Assembly: GCF_905163445.1 (NCBI RefSeq)
Contig: NC_053204.1
Coordinates: 10,437,001-10,501,000 of the forward strand
DNA: 64,000 nucleotides
Direction of reading: 5' to 3'
From: Pararge aegeria
Taxonomy: Eukaryota; Arthropoda; Insecta; Lepidoptera; Nymphalidae
This document shows, one piece after another, positions 9,767-22,133 of the stretch. The notes beneath the pieces are model-generated. The model did no database searches. It had not been told where the DNA came from and worked only from the letters and a program-made list of their open reading frames with translations. Made by a program: the position numbers and the translations under genes. How positions within the stretch are numbered: position 1 is the stretch's first letter; every line of letters begins with the position of its first letter.

Positions 9767-10326
9767 TAACGCTTACGTCTGTTGGCGGTGGAGTCTCTAT
9801 CTTTGCTCATAACAGTCTAAATCACAATTTTATTGAAGAACTCTCCCAAGATGATAACCACTACTTATGGATACACTTAGAAAAATTATCATTAGACATT
9901 GGCGCTATATATAAACCTGGCCGAACAAATGTCAAAAACTTCCTAGACACTTTCTCACTTCAACTGGATCGTAGAAAAAGAGCAGTAGTTTTTGGAGATT
10001 TTAATTTTGATCTATTAGATCCAAGCAGTTCAGTGGTAGATTATAAGGACACTTTAACAGAAAGTGGTTTCAAAATAATCAATAAAATTGACCCTTTACA
10101 TTGCACTCGTGAAACTTCTCAGAATAAGTCCTTAATTGATAATATCTCAACGAACCTCAAGGAAAACCGGTTCCATCTAGCTATCATTGAGTCATCAATG
10201 TCAGACCACAAGCAAATTTATTTTGAGATTGATAAATATCAACCACAATCTAAACCAAAAATTGGATACGAAGCTATTGATTATATAAGACTCTACAAAT
10301 TAATGGAAAAACAAAAAAGTGGATAA
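9767..10326 (+). pseudogene. LINE endonuclease (APE-type), C-terminal half
   Basis: Open in one frame after a stop at about 9764-9766. It shows the late endonuclease motifs: VGGGVSIF near the start, GAIYKPG, VVFGDFNFDLLD (catalytic Asp/Asn region) and SDHKQIYFEI (catalytic Asp-His). The early Glu motif is lost by truncation. The frame ends at a TAA directly after the A6 run at 10313-10318. Removing one A would carry the frame straight into the RT (…KQK then DNINENYTEF), so endonuclease and RT were once one ORF. I infer a single-base insertion. Confidence 0.75.
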
Positions 10327-12397
10327 TATAAATGAAAACTATACCGAATTTGAATGTAAATTATCACAAACCATAAAACAATGCAAAGTTATCAAAGTAA
10401 AAATTTTGAATCCACCGAGACAAGATTGGATAAATAGAAACATTTTAGACAAAATTAACCAGAAGAATATTCTGTGGCAAAAACATAAAAATAACCCGAA
10501 AGACGAAGGTATCGGAAAAGACTTTATAAGAGAAAGAAACACAGTAGCTAAAGATATACAACTGATGAAAAGTAACTATTATCTTAAACGATTTTTTGAA
10601 TGTAAAAATAAACCAAAGAAAATGTGGGACCTATTAAATAGTTTAACTAATAATAAGACAAAAGAAATAGCGAAGCCGGCTAAACTCAAGAAAGGTGACT
10701 TAGAAGTAAAAGACGGAAACAATATTTGTGAATACTTTAATGATTTCTTCTCGACTGTTGGATTAAAACTCGCGGAAGCTATCCCCACAAAGTACCATAG
10801 TAACAAAACCTATACTAGCTCCACAATTGACGCTAATCACGCTAATTTTGGCCTAAGCAACCTTAATTTAACCACAAGTAAAGAAATTATTACTATAATA
10901 AACAAACTAGATAGTAACACTAGTTCAGGAATTGATAACATAAATACTAGGGTGATAAAATCTGTGAAAGGCTGCATATCTGATGAACTAACTCGGTGTA
11001 TAAATACCTGTTTTAGAACAGGGACCTTTCCCACAACACTAAAAATTGCTAAGGTCACCCCTATTTATAAATCCGGTCCTAAACCGGATCCCAGTAACTA
11101 TCGACCCATTTCCGTGCTTCCGGTTCTTTCGAAGATCTTTGAGAAAGTAATCTATAATCGACTAGAAACGTACTTGAACTCAATAGATTTTTTGTACCCT
11201 AAACAATACGGATTTAGACCCAAATCTAACACCCTCTCTGCAACTGTAGACTTAGTCACCAGAATAAAAAATAACATAGATGACAAAAAAATTGCACTTG
11301 GAATATTTATAGACTTAAAAAAGGCATTCGATACAGTCAGCCATCAAATACTCTTAAACAAATTAAAGGACATAGGTATCACTGACAATGCTCATAAAAT
11401 TTTTGAATCGTACTTAACTGATCGCTCCCAGGTAGTGAAGATCGGGGAATACCAAAGCTGTCATAAATCGATAACTTACGGAGTTCCACAGGGCTCGATT
11501 CTTGGATCTATTCTTTTCTTGATTTATATTAATAATATAAGTAAAATAGGACTTAAAGGTGAATTATCACTATATGCCGATGATACCACTTTATTTTATT
11601 ATGGTAATAAAATAGAGACAATAGTTCAAGACGCACAAAATGACCTTAACTTACTTAATGTCTGGTTTCAATGTAACTTACTGACCATCAATATAAGTAA
11701 AACTCATTACGTAATTTTTGCAGCAAAGAACAAAAAAATTAACAATTTTGAACCCTTAAAAATAAATAATACTACAATCACTAGATCAGACTGTGAAAAA
11801 TACTTGGGTCTCATCTTAGACTGCAAACTTACATGGAAACCACACATAAGAAAAATTAAATCGAAAATAATTACTCTTACTGGAGCCTTGCGAAGCATAG
11901 TACGTTGCCTACCACATAAAGTCCGATACATAATATACAACTCACTAGTTAAGCCACATACCGACTACCTTATCCAAATCTGGGGCTCAGCAGCCAACAC
12001 CAATATAAAACTTTTACAAACAGCTCAAAATAAATTAGTAAAAATATTATTTAAATATGACTTTCTTACACCAACAGTAAAACTATATCAAGAAACAAAA
12101 TTGATGAATATTTCAAGTACATACAAATATTACACATGCATTTTAATTCGAAAAATGTTAACAAAAGAAATACACACAAATACAACTTTTACTATTAAAA
12201 ATAAATACCCGCAATTGAGACAGTTAAGAAGTGCAAATAATATAATACTACGCACACCAAAAACTAACTACGGTAAAAATAACATAACATTTGAAAGTGC
12301 CCAATTATACAATAAACTCCCTAAGAGTATAAAAGAAAGTAAAAGTATCTACAATTTCACAAAACTATTAAAGGCCCACCTACTAAATGAAAAATAA
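10319..12397 (+). CDS. LINE reverse transcriptase (ORF2 remainder)
   Basis: 692-codon open frame beginning with GTG; the real start lay upstream in the endonuclease frame. The RT core is recognisable: NYRPISVLPVLSKIFEK (motif 1/2, residues ~260-276), QYGFRPKSNTLSA, IDLKKAFDTVS (motif A, 331-341), GVPQGSILGSILFLIYIN (motif B, 388-405), YADDT (catalytic motif C, 419-423), and a long C-terminal thumb region to residue 692. The usual PILF after the second glycine is SILF here. No internal stop. It makes cDNA from element RNA at the target site, but alone, without endonuclease or ORF1, it should be unable to retrotranspose. Codon use is strongly AT-biased. Confidence 0.85.
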   Translation: MDNINENYTEFECKLSQTIKQCKVIKVKILNPPRQDWINRNILDKINQKNILWQKHKNNPKDEGIGKDFIRERNTVAKDIQLMKSNYYLKRFFECKNKPKKMWDLLNSLTNNKTKEIAKPAKLKKGDLEVKDGNNICEYFNDFFSTVGLKLAEAIPTKYHSNKTYTSSTIDANHANFGLSNLNLTTSKEIITIINKLDSNTSSGIDNINTRVIKSVKGCISDELTRCINTCFRTGTFPTTLKIAKVTPIYKSGPKPDPSNYRPISVLPVLSKIFEKVIYNRLETYLNSIDFLYPKQYGFRPKSNTLSATVDLVTRIKNNIDDKKIALGIFIDLKKAFDTVSHQILLNKLKDIGITDNAHKIFESYLTDRSQVVKIGEYQSCHKSITYGVPQGSILGSILFLIYINNISKIGLKGELSLYADDTTLFYYGNKIETIVQDAQNDLNLLNVWFQCNLLTINISKTHYVIFAAKNKKINNFEPLKINNTTITRSDCEKYLGLILDCKLTWKPHIRKIKSKIITLTGALRSIVRCLPHKVRYIIYNSLVKPHTDYLIQIWGSAANTNIKLLQTAQNKLVKILFKYDFLTPTVKLYQETKLMNISSTYKYYTCILIRKMLTKEIHTNTTFTIKNKYPQLRQLRSANNIILRTPKTNYGKNNITFESAQLYNKLPKSIKESKSIYNFTKLLKAHLLNEK

Positions 12398-12526
12398 TAA
12401 CTATTTCTCCTATCTACAAACTGAGGCACATCTTGTCGCTTACAATCTCAGCAAACCTTATAATGTAATAGCTTAAGTTTTCATGTAAGTGAATACTGTT
12501 CTTATGAAAACAATAAATTTCTTAAA

Positions 12527-15500
12527 CCGCAATACATTATATACCTTATAACATTATAAACTTAAGTTCATTATATACTAGAGTACATTATAAACTTCAA
12601 TATAGTATATTCTTTAATACATTGTATACTAAAGTACATTATATACTTAAGTACATTAAATACTTAAGTACATTATATACTTAAATACATTATATACTTA
12701 AGTACATTATATACTTAAGTTCATTATATACTTAAGTACATTAATTACTTATTTACATTATATACTTAAATACATTATATACCTAATAACATTATATACT
12801 TTAGTACATTATATACTTAAGTACATTATTTATTTCAGTACATTATTTACTAAAATACATTATATACTTTAATACATTATATACTTCACTACATTATATA
12901 CTTAAGTATATTATATACTTTAATACATTCTATACTTAAACACATTTAAACTTAAGTACAGTATATACTTAAGTACATTATATACTTAAGTACATTATTT
13001 TCTTTAATACATTATATACTTCAATACATTATATACTTATATACTTAAATACATTATATACCTTATAACATTATATACTTAAGTACATTATTTACTTAAA
13101 TACATTATATCACTTGTAACATTATATACTTAAGTACATTATATACTTAAGTACACTATTTTCTTTAATACATTATATACTTCAATACATTATAAACTTA
13201 TATACTTAAATACATTATATACCTTATAACATTATATACTTAAGTACATTATTTACTTAAATACATTATATCACTTGTAACATTATATACTTAAGTATAT
13301 TATATACTTAAGTACACTATTTACTTATTTACATTATATACTGAAATACATTATATACTTAAGCACATTATTTACTTATACACATTATATTCTTAAATAC
13401 ATTATATACTTCAATACATTATATACTTCAATACATTATATACTTAAATACATTATTTATTTAAGTACATTATATACTTAAGTACATTATATACTCAAGT
13501 ACATTATACACAAAAGTAAATTATATACTTCAATACATTATATACTTAAGTACATTGTATACTTTAATACATTATATACTTCAATACATTATATACTTTA
13601 ATACATTATATACTTAAGTACAATATATACTAAAGTACATTATATACGTCAATACATTATATACTTAAGTACACTAGGTACTTATTAACATTATATACTT
13701 AAGTACATTATATACTTAAGTACATTATTTACTTAAGTACATTATATACTTAAATGCATTATATACTTAAGTTCATTATATACTTGAGTACATTATATAC
13801 TTAGGTACATTATTTACTTAGATATATTATATACTTAAATACATTATATACTAAAATACATTATAAACTTTAATACATTATATACTTCTATACATTATAT
13901 ACTTAAATACATTATATACTAAAATACATTATATACTTTAATACATTATATACTTCAATACATTATATACTTAAGTACATTATATACTTAAGTACATTAT
14001 ATACTTAAGTATATTATATACTTAGGTTCATTATTTACTTAAATACATTATATACTTAAATACATTTTATACTTAAGTACATTATATACTAAAATACATT
14101 ATTTACTTTAATACATTATATACTTTAATACATTATATACTTCAATACATTATATACTTAAGTACATTATTTACTTATTTACATTGTATACTTAAATACA
14201 TTATAAACTTAATAACACTAGTTACTTATTAACATTATATACTTAAATACATTATGTACCTAATAACATTATATACTTAAGTACATTATTAACTAAAATA
14301 CATTATATACTTAAATACATTATTTACTTCAAAACATTATATACTTCAATACATTATATACTTAAGAACATTATATACTAAAGTACATTATATACTAAAA
14401 TACATTATATACTTAGGTTCATTATTTACTTAAGTACATTATATACTTAAAAACATTATATACTTGAGTACAATATATACTTGAGTACATTATATACTTA
14501 GATTCATTATATACTTAGGTACATTATTTACTTAAATACATTATATACTTCAATACAATATTTACTTAAGTACATCATATACTTTAATACATTATATACT
14601 AAAGTATATTATATACTTAAGTACATTATATACTTTAATACATTATATACTTAAGTACATTATATACTTAAGTACATTATTTACTTAAGTACATTATATA
14701 CTTATATACATTATAAATTAAGTACATTATATACTTAAGTACATTATATACTTAGGTTCACTATTTACTTAAGTACATTATATACTTAAATACATTATAT
14801 ACTTAAGTACATTGTTTACTAAAATACATTATATACTTTAATACATTATATACTTTAATACATTATATACTATAGTACATAATATACTAAAATACATTAT
14901 ATACTTTAATACATTATATACTTAAGTACATCATATACTTAAGTACATTATATACTTAAGAACATTATATACTTAAGTACATTATATACTTAAGTACATT
15001 ATATACTTAAGTATATTATATACTTAAGTACATTATATACTTAAGTACATTATTTACTTAAGTACAGTATATACTTAAGTACATTATTTACTTAAATACA
15101 ATATATACTTAAATACATTATATACTTAAGTACATTATTTACTAAAGTACATTATATACTTAAGCATATTATTTTCTTTAATACATTATATACTTAAGTA
15201 CATTATATACTTTAATACATTATATACTTAAGTACATTATATACTTAAGTACATTATTTACTTAAATACATTATATACCTTATAACATTATATACTAAAG
15301 TACATTATATACTTAAGTACATTAAATACTTCACTACATTATATACTTAAGTACATTATATACTTAAGTACATTATTTACTTAAATACATTATATACCTT
15401 ATAACATTATATACTTAAGTACATTATTTACTTTAATACATTTTATATTTAAGTTCATTATTTACTTATACACATTATAAACTTAAATACATTATATACT

Positions 15501-18172
15501 TAAGTACATTATTTACTCAAGTACATTATATACTTAAGCATATTATTTTCTTTAATACATTATATACTTTAATACATTATATACTTCAATACATTATTTA
15601 CTTAAGTACATTATATACTTAGGTACATTATATACTAAAGTACATTATATACTAAAGAATATTATATTTTTAAGGACATTATATACTAAAATACATTATA
15701 TACTTTAATACATTATATACTAAAGTACATTATATACTTAAGTACATTAAATACTTAAGTACATTATTTACTTAAGTACATTATATACTTAGGTACATTA
15801 TTTACTTAAATACATAATATACTTAAATACATTATATACTTAAGTACATTATATACTTAAGTACATTATATACTTAAGTACGTTATATACTTCGGTTCAT
15901 TATTTACTTAAATACATTATATACTTAAATACATTATATACTTAAGTACATTATATACTAAAATACATTATATACTTCAATACATTATATACTTAAGTAC
16001 ATTGTTTACTAAATTACATTATATACTTTAATACATTATATACTTAAGTACATTATATACTTAAGTTCATTATTTACTTCAATACATTATTTACTTAAAT
16101 ACATAATATACTTAAATACATTAAATATATATACTTAAGTACATTATATACTTAAGTACATTATATACTAAAATACATTATTTACTTTAATACATTATAT
16201 ATTTTAATACATTATATACTTCAATACATTATATACTTAAGTACATTATTTACTTATTTACATTGTATACTTAAATACATTATAAACTTAATTACACTAT
16301 TTACTTATTAACATTATATACTTAAATACATTATATACCTAATAACATTATATACTTAAGTACATTATTAACTAAAATACATTATATACTTAAATACATT
16401 ATTTACTTCAATACATTATATACTTCAATACATTATATACTTAAGTACATCATATACTAAAGTACATTATATACTAAAATACATTATATACTTAGGTTCA
16501 TTATTTACTTAAGTACATTATATACTTAAGTACATTATATACTTAGGTTCATTATTTACTTAAGTACATTATATACTTAGGTTCATTATTTACTTAAGTA
16601 CATTATATACTTAAGTACATTATTTACTTAGGTTCATTATTTACTTAAAAACATTATATACTTAAGTACATTATATACTTAAGTACAATATATACTTAGG
16701 TTCATTATTTACTTAAATACATTATATACTTAAGTACATTATAAACTAAAATACATTATATACTTCAATACATTATATACTTTAGTACATTATATACTTC
16801 AATACATTATATACTTAAGTACATTGTTTACTAAAATACATTATATACTTTAATACATTATATACTTAAGTACATTATATACTTAAGTACATTATATACT
16901 TAAGTACATTATATACTTAAGTACATTATATACTTAAGAACATTATTTACTTTAATACATTATATACTTTAGTACATTATGTACTTAAGTTCATTATTTA
17001 CTTCAGTACATTATATACTTAAGTACATTATATACTTAAGTACATTATATACTAAAGCACATTATTTTCTTTAATACATTATTTACTTATTTACATTATT
17101 TACTTTTATACATTATATACTTATATACATTATATACTTAAGTACATTAGTTACTTAAATAAATTATATACCTTATAACATTATATACTTAAGTACATTA
17201 TATACTTAAGTACATTATTTATTTAAGTACATTATATACTTAAAAACATTATATACTTAAGTACATTATATACTTAGGTTCATTATTTACTTTAAAACAT
17301 TATATACTTAAATACATTATATACTTAAATACATTATATACCTAATGACATTATATACTTAAGTACATTATTTACTAAAATACATTATTTACTTAAATAC
17401 GTTATTTACTTAAGTACATTATATACTAAAGTACATTATATACTAAAGTACATTATATACTTAAGTACATTAAATACTTAAGTACATTATATACTTAAAT
17501 ACATTATATACTTAAATACATTATATACCTAATAACATTATATACTTAAGTACATTATATACTTTAATACATTATATACTTCACTACATTATATACTTAA
17601 GTATATTATATACTTTAATACATTCTATACTTAAACACATTTAAACTTAAGTACAGTATATACTTAAGTAAATTATATACTTAGGTACATTATTTACTTA
17701 AATACATTATATACCTAAATACATTATATACTTAAGTACATTATATACTTAGGTTCATTATATACTTAGGTACATTATTTACTTAAATACATTATATACT
17801 TCAATACATTATTTACTTAAGTACATTATATACTTAAGTACATTATATACTTAAGTACATTATATACTAAAGTACATTATATACTAAAGAATATTATATA
17901 CTTAAGTACATTATTTACTAAAATACATTATTTACTTTTATACATTATATACTTTAATACATTATATACTTTAATACATTATATACTTAAGTACATTTTT
18001 TACTAAAGTACATTATATACTAAAGTACATTATATACTAAAATACATTATATACTTTAATAAATTATATACTAAAATACATTATATACTTAAGTATATTA
18101 TATACTAAAGTACATTATATACTTCAATACATTATATACTTAAGTACATTATTTACTCATTTACATTATATG
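12527..18172. repeat. 17-bp minisatellite array, left arm
   Basis: Continuous tandem repeat with consensus TACATTATATACTTAAG (14 of 17 bases A/T). Units vary mainly at 'TTAAG' (TTAAA, TTTAA, TTCAA, TAAAG, CTAAAA) and 'TATATAC' (TATTTAC). The unit holds the palindromes CTTAAG and GTAC across its join. Odd units such as 'tatatcacttgtaac', 'ccttataac' and 'cctaataac' recur, showing block duplication. It starts right at the 3' end of the LINE and ends inside the DIRS recombinase gene. Small open frames in it are chance. Confidence 0.97.
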
Positions 18173-18960
18173 CTGAACATTGACACATCCACACCGCTTT
18201 CGTTCAAAACTTGTTTAATCCACCTGCTGATGGTTTGGGAGGTCGCAGGCCTGAATGGTTGTTTGAATGTCAATATTAGACTATTCGAAGTTACTGGTCT
18301 AACATTCTTTGTGAGGAATATATAGTCCTCAATGACGGTAGCGGGACAAATTGATCTATTCTCATTAAAATATGGTAAAAATAATACAGGCTGTTCACGT
18401 CCAGCTGCAGATGTTTTTATCGCATCTGATATCCCTATATTAACGCCCGTAGGACCTATCATTATATTTTCTAATTTTATCAGCGAAAAAGTTTGCACTC
18501 GATGTGCTGTGCACAGAGCAAGAAGCATCACCAATTTTTTGGTGATTTTTTCTATCGAAAGATTTCTATTGGGTGTCCAATTCGCGATAAAATTTAACAC
18601 TACCTGTGGGTCCCAAGTGAACGAATACTTCGGTGTAGCTGGTCTTAATTTATAGGCACCTTTGAGTAACCGTTTTACTTGATCGTTGGTAGTTAAATCA
18701 CTACCTAACAGTAAAGACAGCGCGGAACGGTGGCTGTTCAGGGAGCCGTATGCGGCTCCTTTATTAAATTGTTCGGTTAAAAATACCATTATTGATGAAA
18801 GTGCACACTTGTAGGGGCTAAGTTTATTAGTGAGACAGAACTGCCACCATAATTTATAGGTCCCGCTGTATTGGTCTAATGTATTTTTAGACAAGGATGC
18901 CATGATTAAATCTAGCGCCTGGCTTGGTGTTCCTCTTGCCATGAACGCTGACCTGAGCAC
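18166..18960 (-). pseudogene. DIRS tyrosine recombinase, C-terminally truncated
   Basis: The frame is open from 19026 on the minus strand (PGGSSVLRSAFMARGTP lies just upstream of and across the GTG at 18960), overlapping the RT gene in another frame. Recognisable are the N-terminal SAM-like core (ASLSKNTLDQY), and box A with the first catalytic Arg in LLALCTAHRVQTFSL (residue 154). The protein ends ...WIKQVLNESGVDVSMFSI, with its last codon and stop formed by satellite sequence. In the family this point is followed by the His-x-x-Arg box and the catalytic Tyr, so roughly 80-100 residues and the nucleophile are missing. It cannot be an active integrase as it stands. The enzyme normally integrates the circular DNA intermediate. 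Confidence 0.85.
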
Positions 18961-20820
18961 ACTGCTGCCCCCAGGGTAATCTGTTTCAAGTGGCGATGTT
19001 GAGTCCTGTAAGAGGACGAGGGAAGATTAAAATTTGGTGTAAAGTATATAATATCAGATTGGACCATGCTTAATAATATTGGGAACCATGGCTGTGACGG
19101 CCAGTAGGGAAAGATTAAAATACCCTCTGCGTCGTCATTTATGATTTTTTGTAAGCATTTCAATATCATTGTGAATGGTGGGAATGCATAGAAAAATAAT
19201 GATTTCCAACTTATAGTAAATGCATCTACAGCTAAGGAATCCGGGTCTTGTTTCCAGGAGACGTAAGTATTACATTTGGCGTTGGTTCGAGAAGCGAAAA
19301 GATCAATTACTAGTTCGCCGAATGCTGTTGTCACTCTCTGATATTCCGAATCCGATAATTGCCATTCAATATCCGGATTTTCCCTTCGAGATTCTCGGTC
19401 TGCATCTACATTATCTTTCGTGTTGATATATGATGCAAAAATCCAAATATTTCGCTCCTCACACCATCGCCAAATGGACCTGGTCAAATCACTAAGATGA
19501 GGAAACTGGATCCCTCCCATCCGATTTATATTGCTGATAGCGGTCGTGTTATCAACGCGTAACAGTATATTAATATTAGTTTTCTCGCGAGCGAAACATT
19601 TTAGACCGAGAAAAACGGCCAGTAATTCTAAATAATTTATGTGGAAATTACGTTCGCTATCTGTCCACCCACCGTTTGCGCTATTGTTCTCGCAGTAAGC
19701 TCCCCAGCCTGTCCCGGATGCGTCTGTAAAAATTTCCAAGTTAAAGTTAGGAATTATAAGCGTGTTTGATGTGGTATGAATGTTATTCGACCACCACATT
19801 AAATCTGGTAAGATATCAACCTTAGGTTTGAATCTTACACCGTAACTTTTATACTTCTTGAGAGCCAGGTATTTCTGTCTCTCTAGCTTCTTTGTATAAA
19901 GCCAACCATATCTTGCAGCCGGGCAGGCTGAGGTAAGAACACCTATTAGGTGAGCGAAATCTCTAATAGTACATATCGGTAGATTAGAAAATTTTTGTAC
20001 TAAATTAAAAATATTATTTCTTTTATCTGAGAGGAGCGATATTGTCATATTTACCGAATTATACATAAACCCTAAAAACTTGCAACACTGTTGTGGGTTT
20101 AACTTACTTTTATCGTAATTAATTACGAAACCTAAGCAATTAAGTAACCTTACGGTCTCGTTTACATTCCTAAGGCATTCATCGAAGTTATCCCCAATGC
20201 ACATTATGTCATCCAAATATAAGACTGATTTAAACCCACGATACCTTAAATACCTAACTACTTCCTTCATTAACTTAGTGAAAGTTCGCGGAGCGGAACA
20301 CAGACCATAAGGCATCGCATTGAATTCGTAGGTTAATATTTGTGCATTTTCATTTTTGAACTGAAATCGTAAATATTTACGTTGGAAAGACGATATCGGG
20401 ACAAGTAAATAGGATTCTTTAAGATCTATGGACGCCATAAAACCCTTTCGTGGTATCATTTTGGATGCCGTTCTATGATCCTCCATCTTAAAATGAGAAT
20501 TAGAAACGAATTTATTTAATTGTTTTAGATTGAGAATAAATCTATGACCACCATTAGATTTTTGTGCTAAAAAGATGTTAGAAATAAACTGATCTCTTCG
20601 AGGTTTACACTCATTAATAGCACCTAATTCTAATAAATTCCTTATGGCTAGTGCCATTTCTTGTTTTTCTCCGATTGAGAAGGAATTATGAGGGGGGTTA
20701 TTTTGCACTACTTCACGAGTGAATGGTATACAATAACCATTGTGCACCCAATCTAAAACAATGGGATTTTTAGTAACCCTAAGCCAACAAGGATAGTAAT
20801 GCCGCAGCCTGCCAGCGTGT
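18912..20820 (-). CDS. DIRS reverse transcriptase / RNase H / methyltransferase-like ORF
   Basis: Open from at least 20820; the first in-frame usual-type start in the main block is a GTG at 20747, but conserved sequence begins earlier (AGRLRHYYPCW, then DWVHNGYCIPF), and the frame overlaps the end of gag. From the GTG: RT motif A SIDLKESYLLVP (Asp108), motif B MPYGLCSAPRTF (145-156), motif C YLDDIM (177-182); RNase H with TDASGTGWGAY (Asp342), NYLELLA (Glu374), LRVDN (Asp399) and DADRESR (~448-454). Residues ~478-555 (DLFASRTNAKC, YVSW, YAFPPF, FPYWPSQPWFP) look like the Dam-type methyltransferase region known in DIRS elements, with FPPF where an active enzyme would have a (D/N)PPY-type motif; that is inference. 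No internal stop. Confidence 0.9.
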
Positions 20821-20827
20821 ACCTGTG

Positions 20828-21791
20828 TTAGTGCCGTGTTGGGGCACGCTTGTTGACAGGGTGCATTGTGCTCGAAGTTGAATTCCGCGTTGACGGCGGT
20901 GGCATGGACGCCGGCGCGCGGCGATATTGAGTTCGGTACGATCCTGCCCGCCCCCCCCTGCTGAACGACTGGTAGCGAGAGGGGCCGGACCAGTTTCCCT
21001 GAGGACGAGGGCGAGCGGCTGCAAAGGAAGAACTCGGTGTCGACGCTTTCGGATTGGGGACTTTTTTAATTTGAAGGCCTTGCCTTTCAATTGCCTTCGA
21101 AGCTTTGATTTTGTCCGGTAATGTATTTCCGAAAAGGGTTTCATCCCGCTCATGGTTTAAGGATTATCCAGAAAGGATTTATCCAGTCCCGGAGTAATGA
21201 GCTTCGATCTTACTTGCGTCTCAGTAAAGTGAAGATCAGTAAGTATTCGACAGCTATCCGATAAAATTTTTACAGCTTGTACCTTGTCATCGCCGGTCAA
21301 TAACAAAGTCATCGCTTTGTTTATAGCTGTTATACCTAGGCCCAGCTGATCCTGCCTTGTCTGGAGCTTTCTGTCCCGGGCCCTTACAATATCCGCGACA
21401 GCGGCAGATATTTCTGGATTTAAGGTTGGGGCTTTTAACAGTTTACAATTATCTGGAGCCACATACTCCTTTAAAAGCTTTTCTTTTATTTCCGCTTGAA
21501 GGCCCTTTTTTAAGATTGGGAGCCATCGCTGCGCCAATTTGCCATGGATGTCAGGGCCATAAATCGGAATATCGTCCACTGCGTCCCCCAGTGCTTGCAA
21601 TAACTCTGGTTCGAGTTCCGGCATCGCCTCTGTGCATACGTCTTGCGACGATGGGACAATCTCATCTACATGTTCGCAAGTCGATGGAGGCAGAGCTCCC
21701 GAACGCTGTGCCGACTGAGACGATGGTGTCGGCGAATGAGGTAACAATGGTGGTGCGTCATTATGCTCATTTGACTCTTGTGTTCCATTTT
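20828..21791 (-). pseudogene. DIRS gag, exon 2, with a frameshift near 21160
   Basis: Exon begins at 21791 after a pyrimidine-rich CTTAG acceptor. The main frame (21789-21157) includes Glu/Pro-rich sequence, YGPDIHGKLAQRWLPILKKG, IVRARDRKLQTRQDQLG, GITAINKAM and LITPGLDKSFLDNP then a stop. In the next frame the conserved gag tail continues (HERDETLFGNTLPDKIKASK, then ERQGLQIKK, then an Arg/Gly/Ser-rich nucleic-acid-binding-like end) to a stop at 20828-20830. The break must lie within a few bases of 21158-21168, because each frame has a stop on one side of it. It is either a one-base loss (or two-base gain) or a -1 frameshift. The open frame 21153-20779 directly after the stop is out of frame with the family. 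Confidence 0.8.
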
Positions 21792-22133
21792 CTAAGAAAA
21801 GAAAACGATAAACTTAAAACTTTTTTTTTTTTTTTTTTTTTATGTAGGTACTGCTATATATTAGCAATGTTACAGATTTAAATATTTGGAACAAACAAGA
21901 GTTTAGGTTTTTGGCATCCGCTTAACCATCGTGTTAACCCGCAGTTAACCGCCAGGAAAGCTTACAGATACCTTTACGTTTTAAGTTAAGTCGACCCGGC
22001 TCAACCATCGGGATCACTTTTGGCGTCATGCTTGTCCTTCGTGTTAACCCGCAGTTAACCGCCAGGAAAGCCTACTAGACGCTTTACGCACATCAAAGAA
22101 TCACACACTGTAAAGTATTGATAAAGCACTTAC
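21792..22133 (-). other. Intron in DIRS gag
   Basis: 342-bp intron, GTAAGT donor at 22133 and CTTAG acceptor ending at 21792. It is supported because joining the exons keeps the reading frame (codon split after its first base). It contains an internal repeat: a 32-bp segment with two GTTAAC palindromes at 22040-22071 and again at 21930-21961, exactly 110 bp apart, and a run of about 22 A (minus strand) at 21820-21841. Confidence 0.75.

Larger units (their letters stand above)
9767..12525 (+). mobile_element. 5'-truncated CR1/L2/Jockey-group LINE
   Basis: A non-LTR retrotransposon copy: partial endonuclease (9767-10326), reverse transcriptase (10319-12397) and a short AT-rich 3' UTR with 'aacaataaatt' near 12505-12520, ending where the 17-bp satellite begins. 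ORF1 and the N-terminal half of the endonuclease are missing, the usual result of incomplete reverse transcription. Clade placement is by motif and memory; Daphne, Crack or L2-like are possible. Confidence 0.8.

Noticed and set aside
20779..21153. 124-codon open frame right after the gag stop
   Set aside because: Out of frame with the recognisable gag tail (LFGN...DKIKASK, GLQIKK), which lies in the next frame; the composition is the GC-rich gag tail misread.
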